Source of the DNA: Pachyseris speciosa
Taxonomy: Eukaryota; Cnidaria; Anthozoa; Scleractinia; Pachyseridae
Reading direction: 5' to 3'
DNA: 64,000 bases
Assembly (NCBI GenBank): GCA_016490735.1
Contig: JAEMWC010000560.1
Coordinates: forward strand, 242,501 to 306,500
Part shown: positions 1-13,265 of the stretch, piece by piece
Position numbering within the stretch: the first letter of the stretch is position 1
How the letters are laid out: each line of letters starts with the position of its first letter
Program-made: the position numbers and the translations under genes
The notes under the pieces: generated by a model
The model's database searches: none
Seen by the model: only the letters and a program-made list of their open reading frames with translations
What the model was told of the DNA's origin: nothing

Positions 1-79
1 CTATTACTATTACTATTACTATTACTATTACTATTACTATTACTATTACTATTACTATTACTATTACTATTACTATTAC
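1..79. repeat. (CTATTA)n microsatellite
   Basis: Uninterrupted tandem hexamer CTATTA from the first base of the window to about 79. It probably extends beyond the left edge. Confidence 0.95.
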
Positions 80-410
80 AATGCACGGGTTTCTAGAGTG
101 ATGGTGCTCCGCTATTATAATTTTTAGCATCTCCTATTTCTTTGGCTTTTGTTACTTTCATGAGGTGAAGGACTGCAATAATTATTATTAGACTGATTCT
201 TTTACAGGCTGCGGGCATAACTAAGGTTAACTAAAGAAGTATGGGGTTCTCCTACAAAAAAAGTTTAGTGAAAGTTTTATATTAATTATAATGATTATCA
301 TTGTTTTTGAATCCGTGTAAATCCTTCAAGTGATTTGAAACAAGTTATGATTTGGACACCGACGGCCCCTCCGAATTTCCCGGGGGTAAGGGAGTACTGA
401 AAAAAATTGA

Positions 411-800
411 ATACGGGGAGGCTCCGCCCCGAGGTTCGACGCCTTACCCTTTTATGTACCATTTTTGACGGAAAAGGTACCCCTTTCGTATACCTTCCAT
501 TGACAAATGGTACCCCTTTCGTATACCTAAAACAGGAGTCTATCATTTTCATGTAGCGTTCAATAAATCAAAATAATACAGTCATAAGGTATGTGTGTTT
601 GAAATATTTTAATGAAAGGCCCTTTTAAATACCTAAATGACCGATTTACCTACCCTTTCATTTACTTCGAATCGTGAAATTCCTACCCTTTCATATACCC
701 GAAGCGTGGAACAGGTACTCCTTTAATTTCTGGTGGAGCCTCCCCGTATAGGCCATTATAGTACGTCCCGTATAGGCCATTATAGTAACCCCAACCCCCC
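411..800. repeat. Inverted-repeat element with GGTACCCC/TATACC sub-repeats
   Basis: ATACGGGGAGGCTCC near 411 is matched in reverse complement near 733-750. Inside and to the right are degenerate tandem copies of a GGTACCCCTTTCGTATACC-like unit (about 474-535) and of CCGTATAGGCCATTATAGTA (746-810). It looks like a small non-autonomous element with internal minisatellite. I see no gene in 80-900. Confidence 0.5.
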
Positions 801-900
801 GTATAGGGCATTATAGTACCCCTGAGGGTGGCGAATTTCTGATGCGTTTGTGTTGATATTTTGTGGAAAAGATTTTGAATCGAACAGACCTTTTTTCTAG

Positions 901-1748
901 GTTCCACTTGGTGCTATTTTCAAAGACGAAAACAAAAACGATGACATGCTGGCTATTCTACAGCAGTTCCATACATGCCTACCCCGTACAGCCAGTGATG
1001 GATATGAGCCTAAACTTTTTGCAGGGGATCAACCCACCGTGGAGAGGGCAGTCAACATCATCTCCTCAGTTGCTAATGGGTACACTTCCAAAGATCGTTT
1101 GGAAGGAATTACCTTGCAACTGGGTGATTGGCATGCTGGAGTTAAGATTCTGTCTTTAAGTAAAATATAATTTTTAACACCTGTGTCTGTACAGTAGATC
1201 CTTGGTATCTATTTTCAGAATTAATATTGTTTTGTCCACAGCTATAATGAATGGATTTAAACGATAGTCGATTTTGTCCAGAAAATCTCTCACTCCTCCC
1301 ATGGATTTGGGTGGGTAGAGCGGGATTCATAGAGAAATCTCTTTTGTGAGGGAGGTGTGAATATTCTCTAGACCTACACATTTCATAATGACTTTCAATC
1401 AATGGAGAGGTGATCGTTTAACAAGCCAACGGAATGCCTGAAAAGGATTGAGCTTTATGCCTTGATTTATTTTAATTTAAGTGCATTGCATGGTTGCATG
1501 CATCAGGATTAAAACTTAAGGCATTTTTTTCTTCTTTACAGTTTATTTTCAAGAAGTTCTTTGCTGGAAAATCAGAGAGTGACAACTGCATACTGAATTC
1601 CGACCGCACCCTAATAAGTCGGAAAAATGTGAAGTCAGATCTACACAATGCTTACCGTACAGATAGGGACTTCCTACTTATTGTCCTCAAGTCAAGAGTT
1701 ATTGCTGATGCAAAATCAGCATTAGGGTTTACAGACAAAGGAAGCTAA
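901..1748 (+). pseudogene. DUF6589-type gene fragment (two exons)
   Basis: Two open stretches look like consecutive exons. Exon 1 begins after TTTTTCTAG at 900 and runs to a GTAAAA donor near 1159; its frame contains GDQPTVERAV and LQLGDWHAGVKIL. Exon 2 begins after a TTCTTTACAG acceptor near 1541; it reads FKKFFAGKSESDNC, then DFLLIVLKSRVIADA, and stops at 1748. The GDQxTVERA and DWHA signatures are those of the DUF6589 family, often found in repeated, transposon-associated cnidarian genes. No N-terminal exons or conserved C-terminal remainder are visible, so I treat it as a fragment or dead copy. The function of the family is not known to me. Confidence 0.6.
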
Positions 1749-2087
1749 CCAACCAAAGGGGTCAACCTTTGATATTATAAGTGCTTTATAAGATTTAAAC
1801 TCAAGCCCCCAAATTATTACCTAGGTATCAAACTTTTTGCACGGGAGTCATCAGTACCTACAATGTCCCCAAACACCTGATCGAATTATAGCATAGGCAT
1901 CCTTCAGGTCCCATATTTCGCCTTTGTCCAAAACATCCTGAACTGAGAAGATGGTCTGAAACTTGACCAATTTGTATTTCTGAGAATCCCAGAGGATCAG
2001 TTAATGTCTTAACTTTATTTTGAGACCTATTAAGGAAATGAGAGATGAAAATAAATAAATTTCGAGGAAAAGATTCTCTGCCCCTTA

Positions 2088-2453
2088 TCACTGCTTAATG
2101 GCACACAACTTGACTGCGTAAATATCACTGGACACCATTTTTTGCCATCGTTCATTCTTCAACCAAGCCTTCGGTGTTCCATAAACAATAGCGGAACGCC
2201 CCTCTTCGAGAGCTTTGGCCTCTCCATCTTTTATATCACTGAGGGTTATAGCGCTGATACCAAGCTTCTTCAGATTTTACACGTTCATTAAATTTACCAG
2301 CGGAGAAATTACCGCGACAATATGGCCTGTGATGTTACGCGTCGCGTCGAAAACCAAGGGCAAAGCCTGATAAATTAATGATTTCCCGAACACGGTCGGA
2401 AGGTTCACGAAAACATCAATCTTTTTATCCACGAAGTACTCGCTGATAAGCAT
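2088..2453 (-). pseudogene. RecQ-like DEAD/H helicase fragment, broken
   Basis: On the minus strand, 2453 to 2088 reads as the first helicase domain of a RecQ-like protein. Landmarks are YFVDKKIDVFVNLP, then a Walker A-like stretch with FGKSLIYQALP, then ISPLVNLM, LKKLGISAITLSDI, and a C-terminal stretch KNERWQKMVSSDIYAVKLC. The Walker A glycine before FGKS is replaced by valine. An in-frame TAA follows LVNLMNV. Such single-domain RecQ-like pieces are abundant in coral genomes and probably spread with mobile DNA. The broken loop and stop make this copy non-functional. The stretch between 1749 and 2087 shows nothing I recognise. Confidence 0.6.
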
Positions 2454-2837
2454 TTAAATCGAAGATTTAAAGCTTAAACACACCCTTTGAAAGGACGCAT
2501 CACTGTTCACATTAGCCTCCGCCGTGTTTGTTATTAGAGTCTCGCGCGAAATATCCCAAGGGTTCAAAGTACATTTCCAGGATTGAGAAGCGCGCTCTCA
2601 TTGGACCACGCAAACAGCCGCTCGTTGCAGCAGACGTTCGTTAGGGAGGAGAGATTGCGTGACGAGCCAAAAGAACGTCTGCGTGGGAGGCTATTTCTGT
2701 ATCTGTGTGTTGCGTTTAGAAAGACGTCTTCACCTTCCTCTGTTTCTTCAAAGCAGTATTGATAAGGAGATCACCAAACATAACATCAATGCATGTTATC
2801 TAAAAATACCTACGCTTAATAGAGTCAAGTACCTTTT

Positions 2838-2912
2838 TCGTTTTTGTTTTGTTTTTGGTTTTTTTTTTTTGGTTTTTTGGTTTTTTGTTTTTTGTTTTTT
2901 GTTTTTTTTTAA
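2838..2912. repeat. T/G low-complexity tract
   Basis: Runs of T broken by GG or G on the plus strand. It gives a spurious phenylalanine-rich open frame. No gene is seen between 2460 and 3620. Confidence 0.85.
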
Positions 2913-3624
2913 CTCATAACAGCTATTTATTTACTGTTTTCCGTATACCCTGGGTTTGGTGTATTATTGTGGCTGCTAGCTGAAGAAGAATAATCCTTTC
3001 TTTTGGTTATATATTATTAGGTTGGCTGGTGGTGTTTACATTGCCAAGCAATTTTGTTTGGTTTGTTTGTTAACGAACCCCCACTTGACCCTTAAAAACA
3101 GACATCCCTTCCTTTGTGCTTATTATATGGCTCAGAGTCATAACCAAATATTCTGAAAGGGAAAACAAACGTCAAATTTCATTTTTCCTTCTTCTATATA
3201 TTCTTCTTTGTAGTGTTATGTCTATCAACGCTGTCTAAAACTCCTTGCACATTCTACATGTAGTTACGTAAGCATCGCAAGCAAATGTTACAGAAACCTA
3301 TCGAAACATCAGTGGAAAATGTCGTCCGAAGATATTCGTGAATTCTGCAACTTAACCTATTTCGCTGGCTCCCTTTGGCGACGAATTACTTGCTATCTAA
3401 CAGGAATCAACCCTGTTATTATTACTGACTTGTATATGTAATTAAACTCATCTCTAGTAAACGGTAAATGTGTTATTTCCCCAGTATCGACTAAAGCCGA
3501 TCAGTTGGCTGTAAATCGATACATTAATTAATTGCCGTAATTACCATAGAAGTTGAAATGTAACAAACGAAAGTAATTTCCATTTTATTCACAGCTGTTT
3601 CGGTAAAGGTTGTCCTAAAGAAGG

Positions 3625-3893
3625 CAGGAGTGGCCGGGCGGTTAGGGCGCCGGATTTCAATGCGGTTGTCCCGGGTTCAAATCCCTCTCTGGCCGCTAGC
3701 TGGTGTTGTTCTGGGTAGTCCCTGGTTCAACTCCTCGGTCATCCTTGTAAATAGCCAACTGCTTTGCCTCCCGCCGGTTGGGATTCTTATCATGTTGAGT
3801 TTATTAGAATTATTTGTTTCTCACATAATTTGTATTTGTATCATTATCCCTGAAAAGCCCCGATGGGGAGAGGATAATTAATTTCAAAAAAAA
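3625..3893 (+). mobile_element. tRNA-derived SINE with poly(A) tail
   Basis: The head (about 3627-3700) resembles a leucine-type tRNA: a box A region GTGGCCGGGCGGTTAGG and a box B region GGTTCAAATCC, i.e. an internal RNA polymerase III promoter. It runs into a tRNA-unrelated body (TGGTGTTGTTCTGGGTAGTC onwards) and ends with AAAAGCCCCGATGGGGAGAGGATAATTAATTTC and an A13 tail at 3886-3898. The fused body and A-tail identify a retrotransposed SINE rather than a working tRNA gene. Confidence 0.75.
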
Positions 3894-3899
3894 AAAAAA

Positions 3900-5641
3900 T
3901 GAGAAGAAGAGAAAAGCGTACGCGACAATATCTAAAGGCATGATGGGTTGGGGTAGCGCGATGGAAGAAGATCGAAGATTGCACCAATAAGGCTGTATCC
4001 ACGACAGAGCAGTAAACATGAACAAAATATTCATAAATTAATGAAAACACCCGGCGTTGAACTGATTTACATTTTCAGTCGGAAAATTGTAATTGACGGG
4101 CTACCAATAAATCCTTTTCAAACCTTTTTTCGGCTGAAACGATTTCGATTCAAATATAGCAAGACGCTAGAAATACCACGTCCTGATCCTGTCTGTTCCT
4201 GAATTTCGTGTGCAATCTCTGCAAAGGTTCCATCTGGACGTTGCTGTACTGCTTCCATGATTAAGAATTCCACGAGCGGGTGCATAATAAAACTATTTAT
4301 TGGTCGTTGGAAATTTTTCTGCCTTTACTTCCCCAGTATTAAAGAATTTTAACACATAGTGCTGAAAAATTTCGGGCGTCATGTACAGAGCAGCTGCTTC
4401 TTCGACTACACTGTATCCTAAAATCTCTTTCATCTATATTGCACCCTATCGCAGGTCTTCACTGTACTGTCGCGGCATCGCCAGTTCTGGACGTTTCAAA
4501 ACGAATATTCAATGTCCAAGACTACCTTTCGGGATTGTCGCGTACGCTTTTTGACTTCCTTTGAACAACCTTTCACGAAACAGCTGTATTTTTCGTCTTC
4601 CTCAGTCCTTCCTATGCGCTAAGTATTTATCGTTTATTCCATTCCAAGTTCTAATGTCAAACGCATTTTCATGGCTTAAAAGGCATCATTCTAGAAAATT
4701 AAACAGCCTTATTTTATTTTCTCTGAAAAAAATATTTACTCTGAATAGCGTCAGTTACCGCTTATGTTTCTAAGGAACTTCGATGAAAAATGTATAAGTT
4801 TACTTCCAACTATTTTGATTGAGTCCCCAGGGTGCCACTTTCCTTACGAAGCGTACGTTCAACAAAGTTTCTCCGTTGTCAACAGGAACAACAACTCAAA
4901 AAGTTGAAATTTTACTTTTAAAGGCGCAAATCCCTAGCGTCGTTAGAAAACAATGAGAAATGAACTTTGAGGGGTTTTTAACGCTATTTAAGGTAAGCTT
5001 CAATCTTATACAACGCATTTTTGCGAGGACACACTTGTTTAATATTTGCCAAGAGATAATTGTTACTTTCGTCTACAGAGAGTACGCTTGTGGGTTTTCA
5101 TTCATGACTTACTGGCAATGGCCTGTGGAGCCCTTGTCGATGGAGGTATGCTCTACTATCAAAAGGAATGAAGCTGTATACCATACCTGGAAGTAAATTC
5201 GGAATTCATATATTTTGCCGCTAGAATGCAGGTTTCGCGACGTGCGTACGTTTGTGTGTGTGTCTCTTTTAACCTCATGAGAAAACAAGAGATGCATATG
5301 CAGGATATATTAACAACGGAGCCAGGCTTTCTGGCTTCTCGCCAATCCGCGGAATTGGGAGAGAACTTTAATACAGTGTAACTCCATTTTCGTGTTTGTT
5401 TTGCTCTTTGAAGCCTTGCAAAAAGCTAGTGAAATTGGGTTACTTGACGTTTACTTGGTTTTAATCCACTACATTGCTTTGAATGGTTGAAGTTTATATG
5501 TTTGTAGGTTATTTGTACCCACCAACAAAATCAACCTGTCATAAAGGCATTCCCCGCATATTTTATCAAAACGTCTTATAGGAGGCTCAGGATGGAAAAC
5601 CAAAGTCCGAGCTAAAAACGGTTCTTTTGATCACCTTTCAG
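3900..5641. other. No recognisable gene
   Basis: AT-rich DNA with only short chance open frames. The promoter and signal-peptide exon of the polycystin-like gene that starts at 5642 should lie here or further left, but I could not identify them. Confidence 0.5.
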
Positions 5642-6867
5642 GTTGTTTTCATCACGCTGTCGGTGTCGCTGATCCCAGCATCATAAGTGACAATCAGATG
5701 ACCGCGTCCAGCTTTTATTCCAGTCAATGGCGACCACATTATGGCAGACTCAATGATACCAGAGGCGATGGTTGGTCAGCGAAACAAGCTAAGAACCCTT
5801 CCGACTGGCTTCAGGTGGATTTTGAAAGAACTGTTGAGGTTTGTGCTGTCGAGACGCAGGGTGATGTTGATGGCAATGAGTGGGTCATAGATTTTTACCT
5901 TTCTTTCTCGTCCGATGGTCAATCGTGGATTGCTTACACATATGAAAATGGAACGCAGCTGGTTAGTGATTAAACCTTTTTGCCTCCGCTTTGTGTATAG
6001 TTCGTGTGCCTCCAGCAAAGTATGGGTTGTTGAAACTCCATTTACTCCTTAACTTTTTCAGTAATTTAGGAATGTAAAACTATGCAGACAGTGTGCAGAA
6101 CGTCCCAACACATTTTCCATGATGTACAATAAAATTTGACCTTTTGGTCATGCTATTGAAGGTAATGAATAAACCCTTGCCGCGTGGATAAGTTACGTGG
6201 CATTCTTTCAGTTATTTAATCCTGTTGGAAACTGTGCAAATAAAGAATTGGCATGTTTCAGGCTATTCATGCAAGATAGCCATGCATACCTTAAATGATA
6301 GCGACTATATAAAGCGTTGTGTCCAAGCTACAGTTTACCAGCTTTAGCACTTGGGCTCCTTCAATTTGACTACTCTAGGTCATTTCCCTTATGTGGTCTC
6401 ATCGATCAGTCCATTTTCAAGATTATGCGCCAAGCGCCGATCACTCGAGCTGAGAATTAGATTGGATACCAGGGTTCATCACTTCCCTAGCACTTTTTTA
6501 ACGTCCCACAGAGTCAATTATGAAGAGATGTGAGACAATCTAGGAATATAACAAAAACGACATGAGTCTGTTCTGCTTGTATTTCGTAACGTTGCTTCGG
6601 CCAAGGGATTTGCTAACTGCCTATTTTTCCGAAAAGGGGCATACTGGCTAAGAGTAAACCAGATTTTACGTATACGGGGCAGCCCCCTAACCGTTTAATG
6701 CTGATGTTTATTGAATCGTCTCTTTTAATTAAAGGTGTTTACCCGACAAGGTGATAACTATTTCATCGATCAGCAAACCTTACCAGTGACCATGTTTGCA
6801 AGATACATTCGGTTCCATCCAATAAGTCAAAATTTTTGGAACAATTTCAGGGTGGAGGTTTATGAAG
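5642..6867 (+). CDS. Discoidin (F5/8 type C) domain exons
   Basis: Two exons, 5642-5961 and 6735-6867, code for a nearly full discoidin domain. It starts [19 protein letters not shown], continues [14 protein letters not shown] and [19 protein letters not shown], and ends [30 protein letters not shown] donor at 5962 joins in phase 0 to the AAAG acceptor before 6735; the second exon leaves phase 1, exactly what the EGF exons need. Discoidin domains bind carbohydrates or phospholipids at cell surfaces. The usual second tryptophan-rich position, GDGWCAK in relatives, is GDGWSAK here, so one conserved cysteine seems to be serine. Confidence 0.85.
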
Positions 6868-9800
6868 GTACTTTTTCTCTTCTCTTTAATGCTATTTTCA
6901 TGAAAAGTATAAGGGTGCTATTCACGTGATCAAATAACACAATCAAGAAAAACAAATTAACAGAAAACAGTGGGGAGCGTAAATAGAGAACAACGCTAAA
7001 GACATGCGGCCCATGCAGGACGATAATAATCTTAATTGTGTCAATAACAAAATGCTCGAATGTGATTGGTTCTTAACAACCTTTATTTGTGTCTTAATTT
7101 GCTGCTTCAGGTCCAAACTGTCCGATTTGAGCTGTCCGATTACAAACACCTGTAATCGGACAGGCCAAATCGGACAGTTACCTTATTTGGGTATGTTGAG
7201 CAGTAGCTGCCATGTCGTGTCAGTTGTCAATCTTCGCGCTTTGTAAAATAGCAACCATTTCCGTTGGTTATTTTGTACAATACGTTTTACAATTGAGAAA
7301 GTTGACCTCTAGAGTTTCTCGCATTTTGTTATTGACACAATTAATCGGTAATCGGACTTCGTGTCGTACAATTCAGGGGTAATCGTGCTCGTAAGTTCAA
7401 ATCAGCCTCGCGCTACGCGGTCGGCCAATTTGAAATCACTCGCCCGACTACTCCCTGAATTGCACTCCACTCAGTCCTATTACCATTACATATTGTCACT
7501 CGCTCGTACAGTGGTTGCAGCACATTCAGTTCTACTCGAGAACCTGAAGGATATAATTTCTTCCCCAGATTGCCACAGAAAAATCGGCTTTAAATTATGT
7601 GATGTATTCTGACGTTGGCTTTCAGCTTATCTTCTTTACTTGTTCTAGAATTCGCTTTATTGGTGGTAACACCATGCCAATTAAAAACAAAAAATATTTA
7701 TCCAAAATAAATACAAGTAATCAAAGACCTCGTGGACGTTCATATATAAACAACAACGACAAAGAATAATAAGCTGGATTAAAAAGCCAACTAAAATAAT
7801 TTGAAGGATGCAAAACAAATCATAGAGGAAAAATTAAAAAAAAAGCCTTTTTCTTTTGGGTGGCTGTTTTTTTTTTTCTTCATTAGGGAAATATATGGCA
7901 TAATAACCTTGACAGTAATATCAACTGTCTGAAAATTGTGGAAGGTCGGTGGAAGCTTAGATTGCAGTGAGGATAGTGTGTGCCTGAAAGGACAGCTGAT
8001 TATAATAGCCTGAAAAAAACAGTGGAACACATTCACCTCTACATTTTTCAAAACCTAATATTTCAATTTCTCTCGACAAAATAAACTCCTTGAGGAATAA
8101 ACGAATTACACGAGCTATGATTTTCATTCAATATTTTCATTTATTAGGCCGCGAGCAAAGAAGAACATAAGCTAGACGACAACATCATATCTTAGTGCAA
8201 GACAGAACAGAGTTGAAAAACACATCTCGCGTCGCTTTGCTTTTGAACATAGGGTCATTTCCATGTTCCCTTAGAAAATACACCGTCACCCGTTCTATTG
8301 CTCGATGTTTCGTGGCAATATTGAGTTACTAATATAAAATGAGCTTGAACAACAAGCTTCGTACTTCTCTTATGTCTTCATGTTTCCGTTCCCAACGAAG
8401 AGAAATATATAGTGAAATTTAGACGCTGAAGCATATTACTGGCCATCTGAGCACATGCAGCTCCCGCTGCGGCTTTGCGGAATGGCGTGGTTGGAATGTC
8501 ACACATTACATCGACAAAGATAGTGAATAGTGCGTGTCACTGATCATTCCCTTGCGGATATGTGATATATTCTATTCGTACCACGTCCGAGATTGTAAAT
8601 CTTTCCTTGCCTTCAGTCAAAACCCTAATATGTTAGAATAAAAGATTATGGTCTTTTGTGTTTTTTTCTTTACCACTGGTACAGAAACTGGAAGCCTAGC
8701 AGTTATTTATAACCCGGTGTAGTCAATCGGTAATCGAACTCGATCGCTCGATTGAGTTCGATTGGGTTCGGCAATCGAACTTAATCGAGCTCACTCAAAA
8801 AATTTTGAAAATCGAACGCAATCGAACGTTCGGTAATCGAACACTTCAACAATCAAACATAATCGAATTCAATCGAACATAATCGAACACTTCAACAATC
8901 GAGCATGAAACCAGTTTCATCTTTTTTGAAACAAAGCATTGCGGTCAAATAAGTTATTTGTTGGCTTCTATTTCAAACACGAGTACAACAGGCAAGATGT
9001 CTGACAGGGCAGAAGAGGTGAAACTAACCATTCTGGAAGCGGTGGTAAAGGCTACCACGAGTGCTCTTTCGTCGTCCGTGTCGGGGATAGATTTATTGTC
9101 AAGAAGAAAACAACTGTTGTAACATCCAAAATTTAGTGTGCATTGCTTGCGTTTTGCAGCAGCTTCGACTGATCGAAAAATTGGATTTACACACATTTGC
9201 TCAGTGGCTAATATGATGCAAACACGTGCAAACGCGGTGAAAATCAATGGTAAAGAAGGTAAATACCGTATTTGCTACAAATTTACATGGGGTTGTAAAT
9301 TCGTGAGTAAATGCGGTATTTACCATCTTTGCATTAGATTTACTCCTCGTTTGCACGTATTTGCATCATATTTGCTACTGAGCAAATGTGTGTAAATCCA
9401 ATTTTTCGTGCAGTAATATATATATATATATATTAATTAATTCTACAAACACCACTTGCAGCTTTAATAGAAATCTACTTTGAGGTAATGAGAACACTTC
9501 GATCGCTAGTAATAACTGTTTTGTACATGTATACTGTACACTGTTTTAGTTATCTAAACGAAACTTGAGCGACGGCGGTTTAAGTCTTTTAAGTATATCC
9601 CCGAGCGATATAAAGACAGGACTGAGCTGTTCATGTTATACAGTATAAATTGTGAATTTATCAATTTCGAATCATCTAAACAATAAAGATTAAAGTTAAA
9701 TGAAATGTGTTAATATCTCTCACACTTGAGACAGAATGTTTATCAATTTTTGTCTGCCGTTTTATTTTTCTACAGAACAAAATCGAACTAATCGCGTCGA

Positions 9801-12800
9801 TTGGGTTTGGTTATCAAACTTAATCGAACTCACCGAAAATTTCCAGTTCGATTATGTTCGATTACCCACCCAATCGAATTCCAATCGAACGATCAAGTTC
9901 GGTTGAGTTCGATTAATTTTTGGTTCGGTTTTGTTCGAATGACTACGCCGGGTTATAAATACCTTTTCAAATCAGATACAACAGAAAGTAAAATTGAAGC
10001 CTTATGCTCAAATTGCTTTTGTAATTGAAAGTGTTTTCAAGATCTTGTTGCATCATTCAGGACGGAAAGCATTAAGAAGATTGCGGATCCGCAAATCTCG
10101 AACTTATGGGCACCGGCAAGGAGCGGAACTTTTAACGTCTCCTAATCGTTTAAAATTCAACCAAAATTCATCAAAATTCGCTACGGTGCCTACTTTGCTA
10201 ACTTGTGAAGTCCATAAAGAAAATTGAAAGCAACTATACATGAATCATCGCGGAGTTGATGTGTGAAAAACATGCCTTATTATGGCCGATCAGAATACGC
10301 CTTTTATAATCGTGTTGATTAAGGATCCCTAAAAAGCATCTAACTATACTCTCAATAATTTACACCTAACCTGATATGTTTTTTCCCACCAAGTCATGAA
10401 CCGAAGACAAGCACTCTTGCTGTATTAAGGTGGCACAGTCCCTGGCATCCCGACACAGTTTCGGAACTGGTCAACTTCAAAACAATGTTACAACGGCAAC
10501 CATGGGCAGTAACGTTTTTTCAGAGTCTACATTTGTCCTTTTGAGTATCATCCTATTGTAAATTCTGCCATGGGTATAAATGAAACAGAAAATACTGACA
10601 ATGTACCAGAATAACCTACTATAACCTGTTAACCTACTATAACGTATGGGTTTTGTTCTGGAAATGGAAAGCTATCGATAACTTGGGCCATAAAATCGTG
10701 AAAATACTTTATTGAAAACTGACTTTTTGTAACTCTTCTCTTTGTTTGTTTCTCTTTTAGAAATTAATGAATGCACCACGAATAAGCATAACTGCCATGC
10801 TCATGCCAACTGTTCTAATTCAGTTGGTTCTTTTGACTGCTCATGTAACACAGGATTTTCAGGAGATGGGAGAAACTGTTCAGGTAAGAGATCAAGCCGC
10901 GTTTCCTTGTTTTTTAGTCATAGACACCGACGAATGTAGTACAAATGTACACAATTGTGATCTTGATGCCACGTGTTCTGACACAGATGGATCCTTTAGC
11001 TAGCACCTGCAATCTAGGCTATTAACGCAGGAAATGGCACATACTGTTTAGGCGAGAATCGTGCCTGAGGGCATAGTCCACAGATGATTATTACCACATC
11101 ATCAACAACAACACCATCGCCAGCGTTGATGCCATCACATCACAAGAACGGAAAAGGATTTTCCTTGTTTAATAGCCAGTTTTTGTTTTTTTGATAGACA
11201 TCGACGAATGCAGTACGAATACACACAATTGTGATCTTAATGCCAGGTGCGCTGACACCGATGGATCGTTTAGCTGTACCTGCAATCAAGGCTATTCAGG
11301 AAATGGTACATTCTGTTCAGGTAAGAATCTTGCATGGCACAGTCCACACGTGATCCCAATCATTGTCATCGGAGCCTTCCTTCCATCACAACGAAAGAAC
11401 GATAAAACGTATAGCATTTCATAACACTGCTAAATTTTTGTTTTGTCATAGACATTGACGAATGCAGTATGAAGACGCACAACTGTGATCTTAAGGCTAC
11501 GTGTGCTGACACAGATGGATCCTTTAGCTGTACCTGTAATCAAGGCTATTCAGGAAATGGCACATTCTGTTCAGGTGAGAATCTTGCAGCGCATAGCTCA
11601 CAAATAAGTATTAGGGACTTTAAGTATCGACAACGGGAACGGCAACGGAGACGTGAGACTGTGTGGGAAAACCCAAATGTCGCATTACGCATGTCTGGAG
11701 CGAAATATTTTGACGTTCTGTTTCGGGGCCCGACGTGAGAAAGCTTAGTTTGGCGTTGCGTGAAAACGTGAGTAGCATTTCACATATTTTACCTCTATTT
11801 TTGCCCCCAAATTGATAATTTTAATATGGATTGATACCTTAAGATACCAAGGAATAGAATCATTGAGTTGTTGCCTGATTTTCTTTCCCAAACTATAAGC
11901 TTAAACAATTTGATCAATCGACTGTTTCAAAACAAAAAGCAAGCGCCGATGCCTCCGAAATTAGAAATGATTTGCGAGTCTCACACTGTTTATCGATAGT
12001 TCTCTCTAACATTACGTTTTCGCATTCGAAATAAGACATACTAGAGCTGTTAATTTACGCTAAACCTGGCCGAGAAAAATAAATAGTCCATGTTGCTCAA
12101 AACTCTCTATCATATCGTAGTTTTCAGTTCAAATTCCTAGCTGTAAAGATATGGAAACTGACATGCATGCCACGGAACCAGCCGACCACTAAAGTGCGTA
12201 AAACAGAAAATATATACCTAGTGAACATGATTTTAAACCTCCCCATTAGGGTATACATTTCTTCGCAAAAATACAGTGGAACCCTGCTCTACGAACGCCT
12301 GCCTATAACGGACAGTTTTGATCTTTATGCCGACAACTCAAAAGGTAATCAATATAAACGGAGAGTAAATAATTGTTTGTGATTTGTTATCAGACTTTCG
12401 AACCGAATACAAAGAATGAAATCAACACAAATCCCGGCCTTCGATGCAGAATATTTCAATTGAGTTCATCAGTAATCTAGTCGCTACTTCTAGGTAATAT
12501 ATTGGTGATTTATTTTATGACATTACCTCGGCTAAAAATGTGATATCTTGTTTCCGAAATCTAATCTCCGATAAAGACTTGTCGTTCTCCAGCACTGATT
12601 TGTTGACGTATTTAGTTTGTACAACAGTAAAGAATCTACATCGGTCATATCATCATTAAAATGACTGAATGCGAAGGAATATTTCGAGAGAAGTTGGTGT
12701 CTTCGGCGGCTGCTTAACTGCTTCCAATTTCACTCCACAACCGCGTCCTCTCCCCAGTATTTTCTCGATTTTTCCGTCGCCGTTGCCGTTCCCGTCGTCG

Positions 12801-13223
12801 ATGCTTAAAGTCCCTATTACTATATCACCACGCACCACAAGCACCACCATCACCATCATCATCGTTATCGCCATGGCAGTCATTGCCTTTTTCGTACACG
12901 TTGAAGAAAAGGAATATAGCACCGTTTTTTTCTTTGCTCTTTTCAAAGATATCGACGAATGCAGTACGAATGCGCACAATTGTGATCTTAACGCCACTTG
13001 TGCTGACACAGACGGATCCTTTAGTTGTGCCTGCAATCTAGGCTTTTCAGGAAATGGCACATACTGTTCAGGTGAGAATCTTGTGGGACATAATCCAAGA
13101 ATGATTTTATCCATTAGCTTCTCCAACACAAACACTAACTATCACCATGAGCGTTGCCTCCACCGCGACAACCACCAGCACTAACATCATCATCATTATC
13201 ATGACCATTATCATCACCATAAC

Positions 13224-13265
<42 letters not shown>

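Noticed and set aside
3627..3700. Functional tRNA gene
   Set aside because: tRNA-like head fused to a SINE body with a poly(A) tail; arms do not form a complete cloverleaf.
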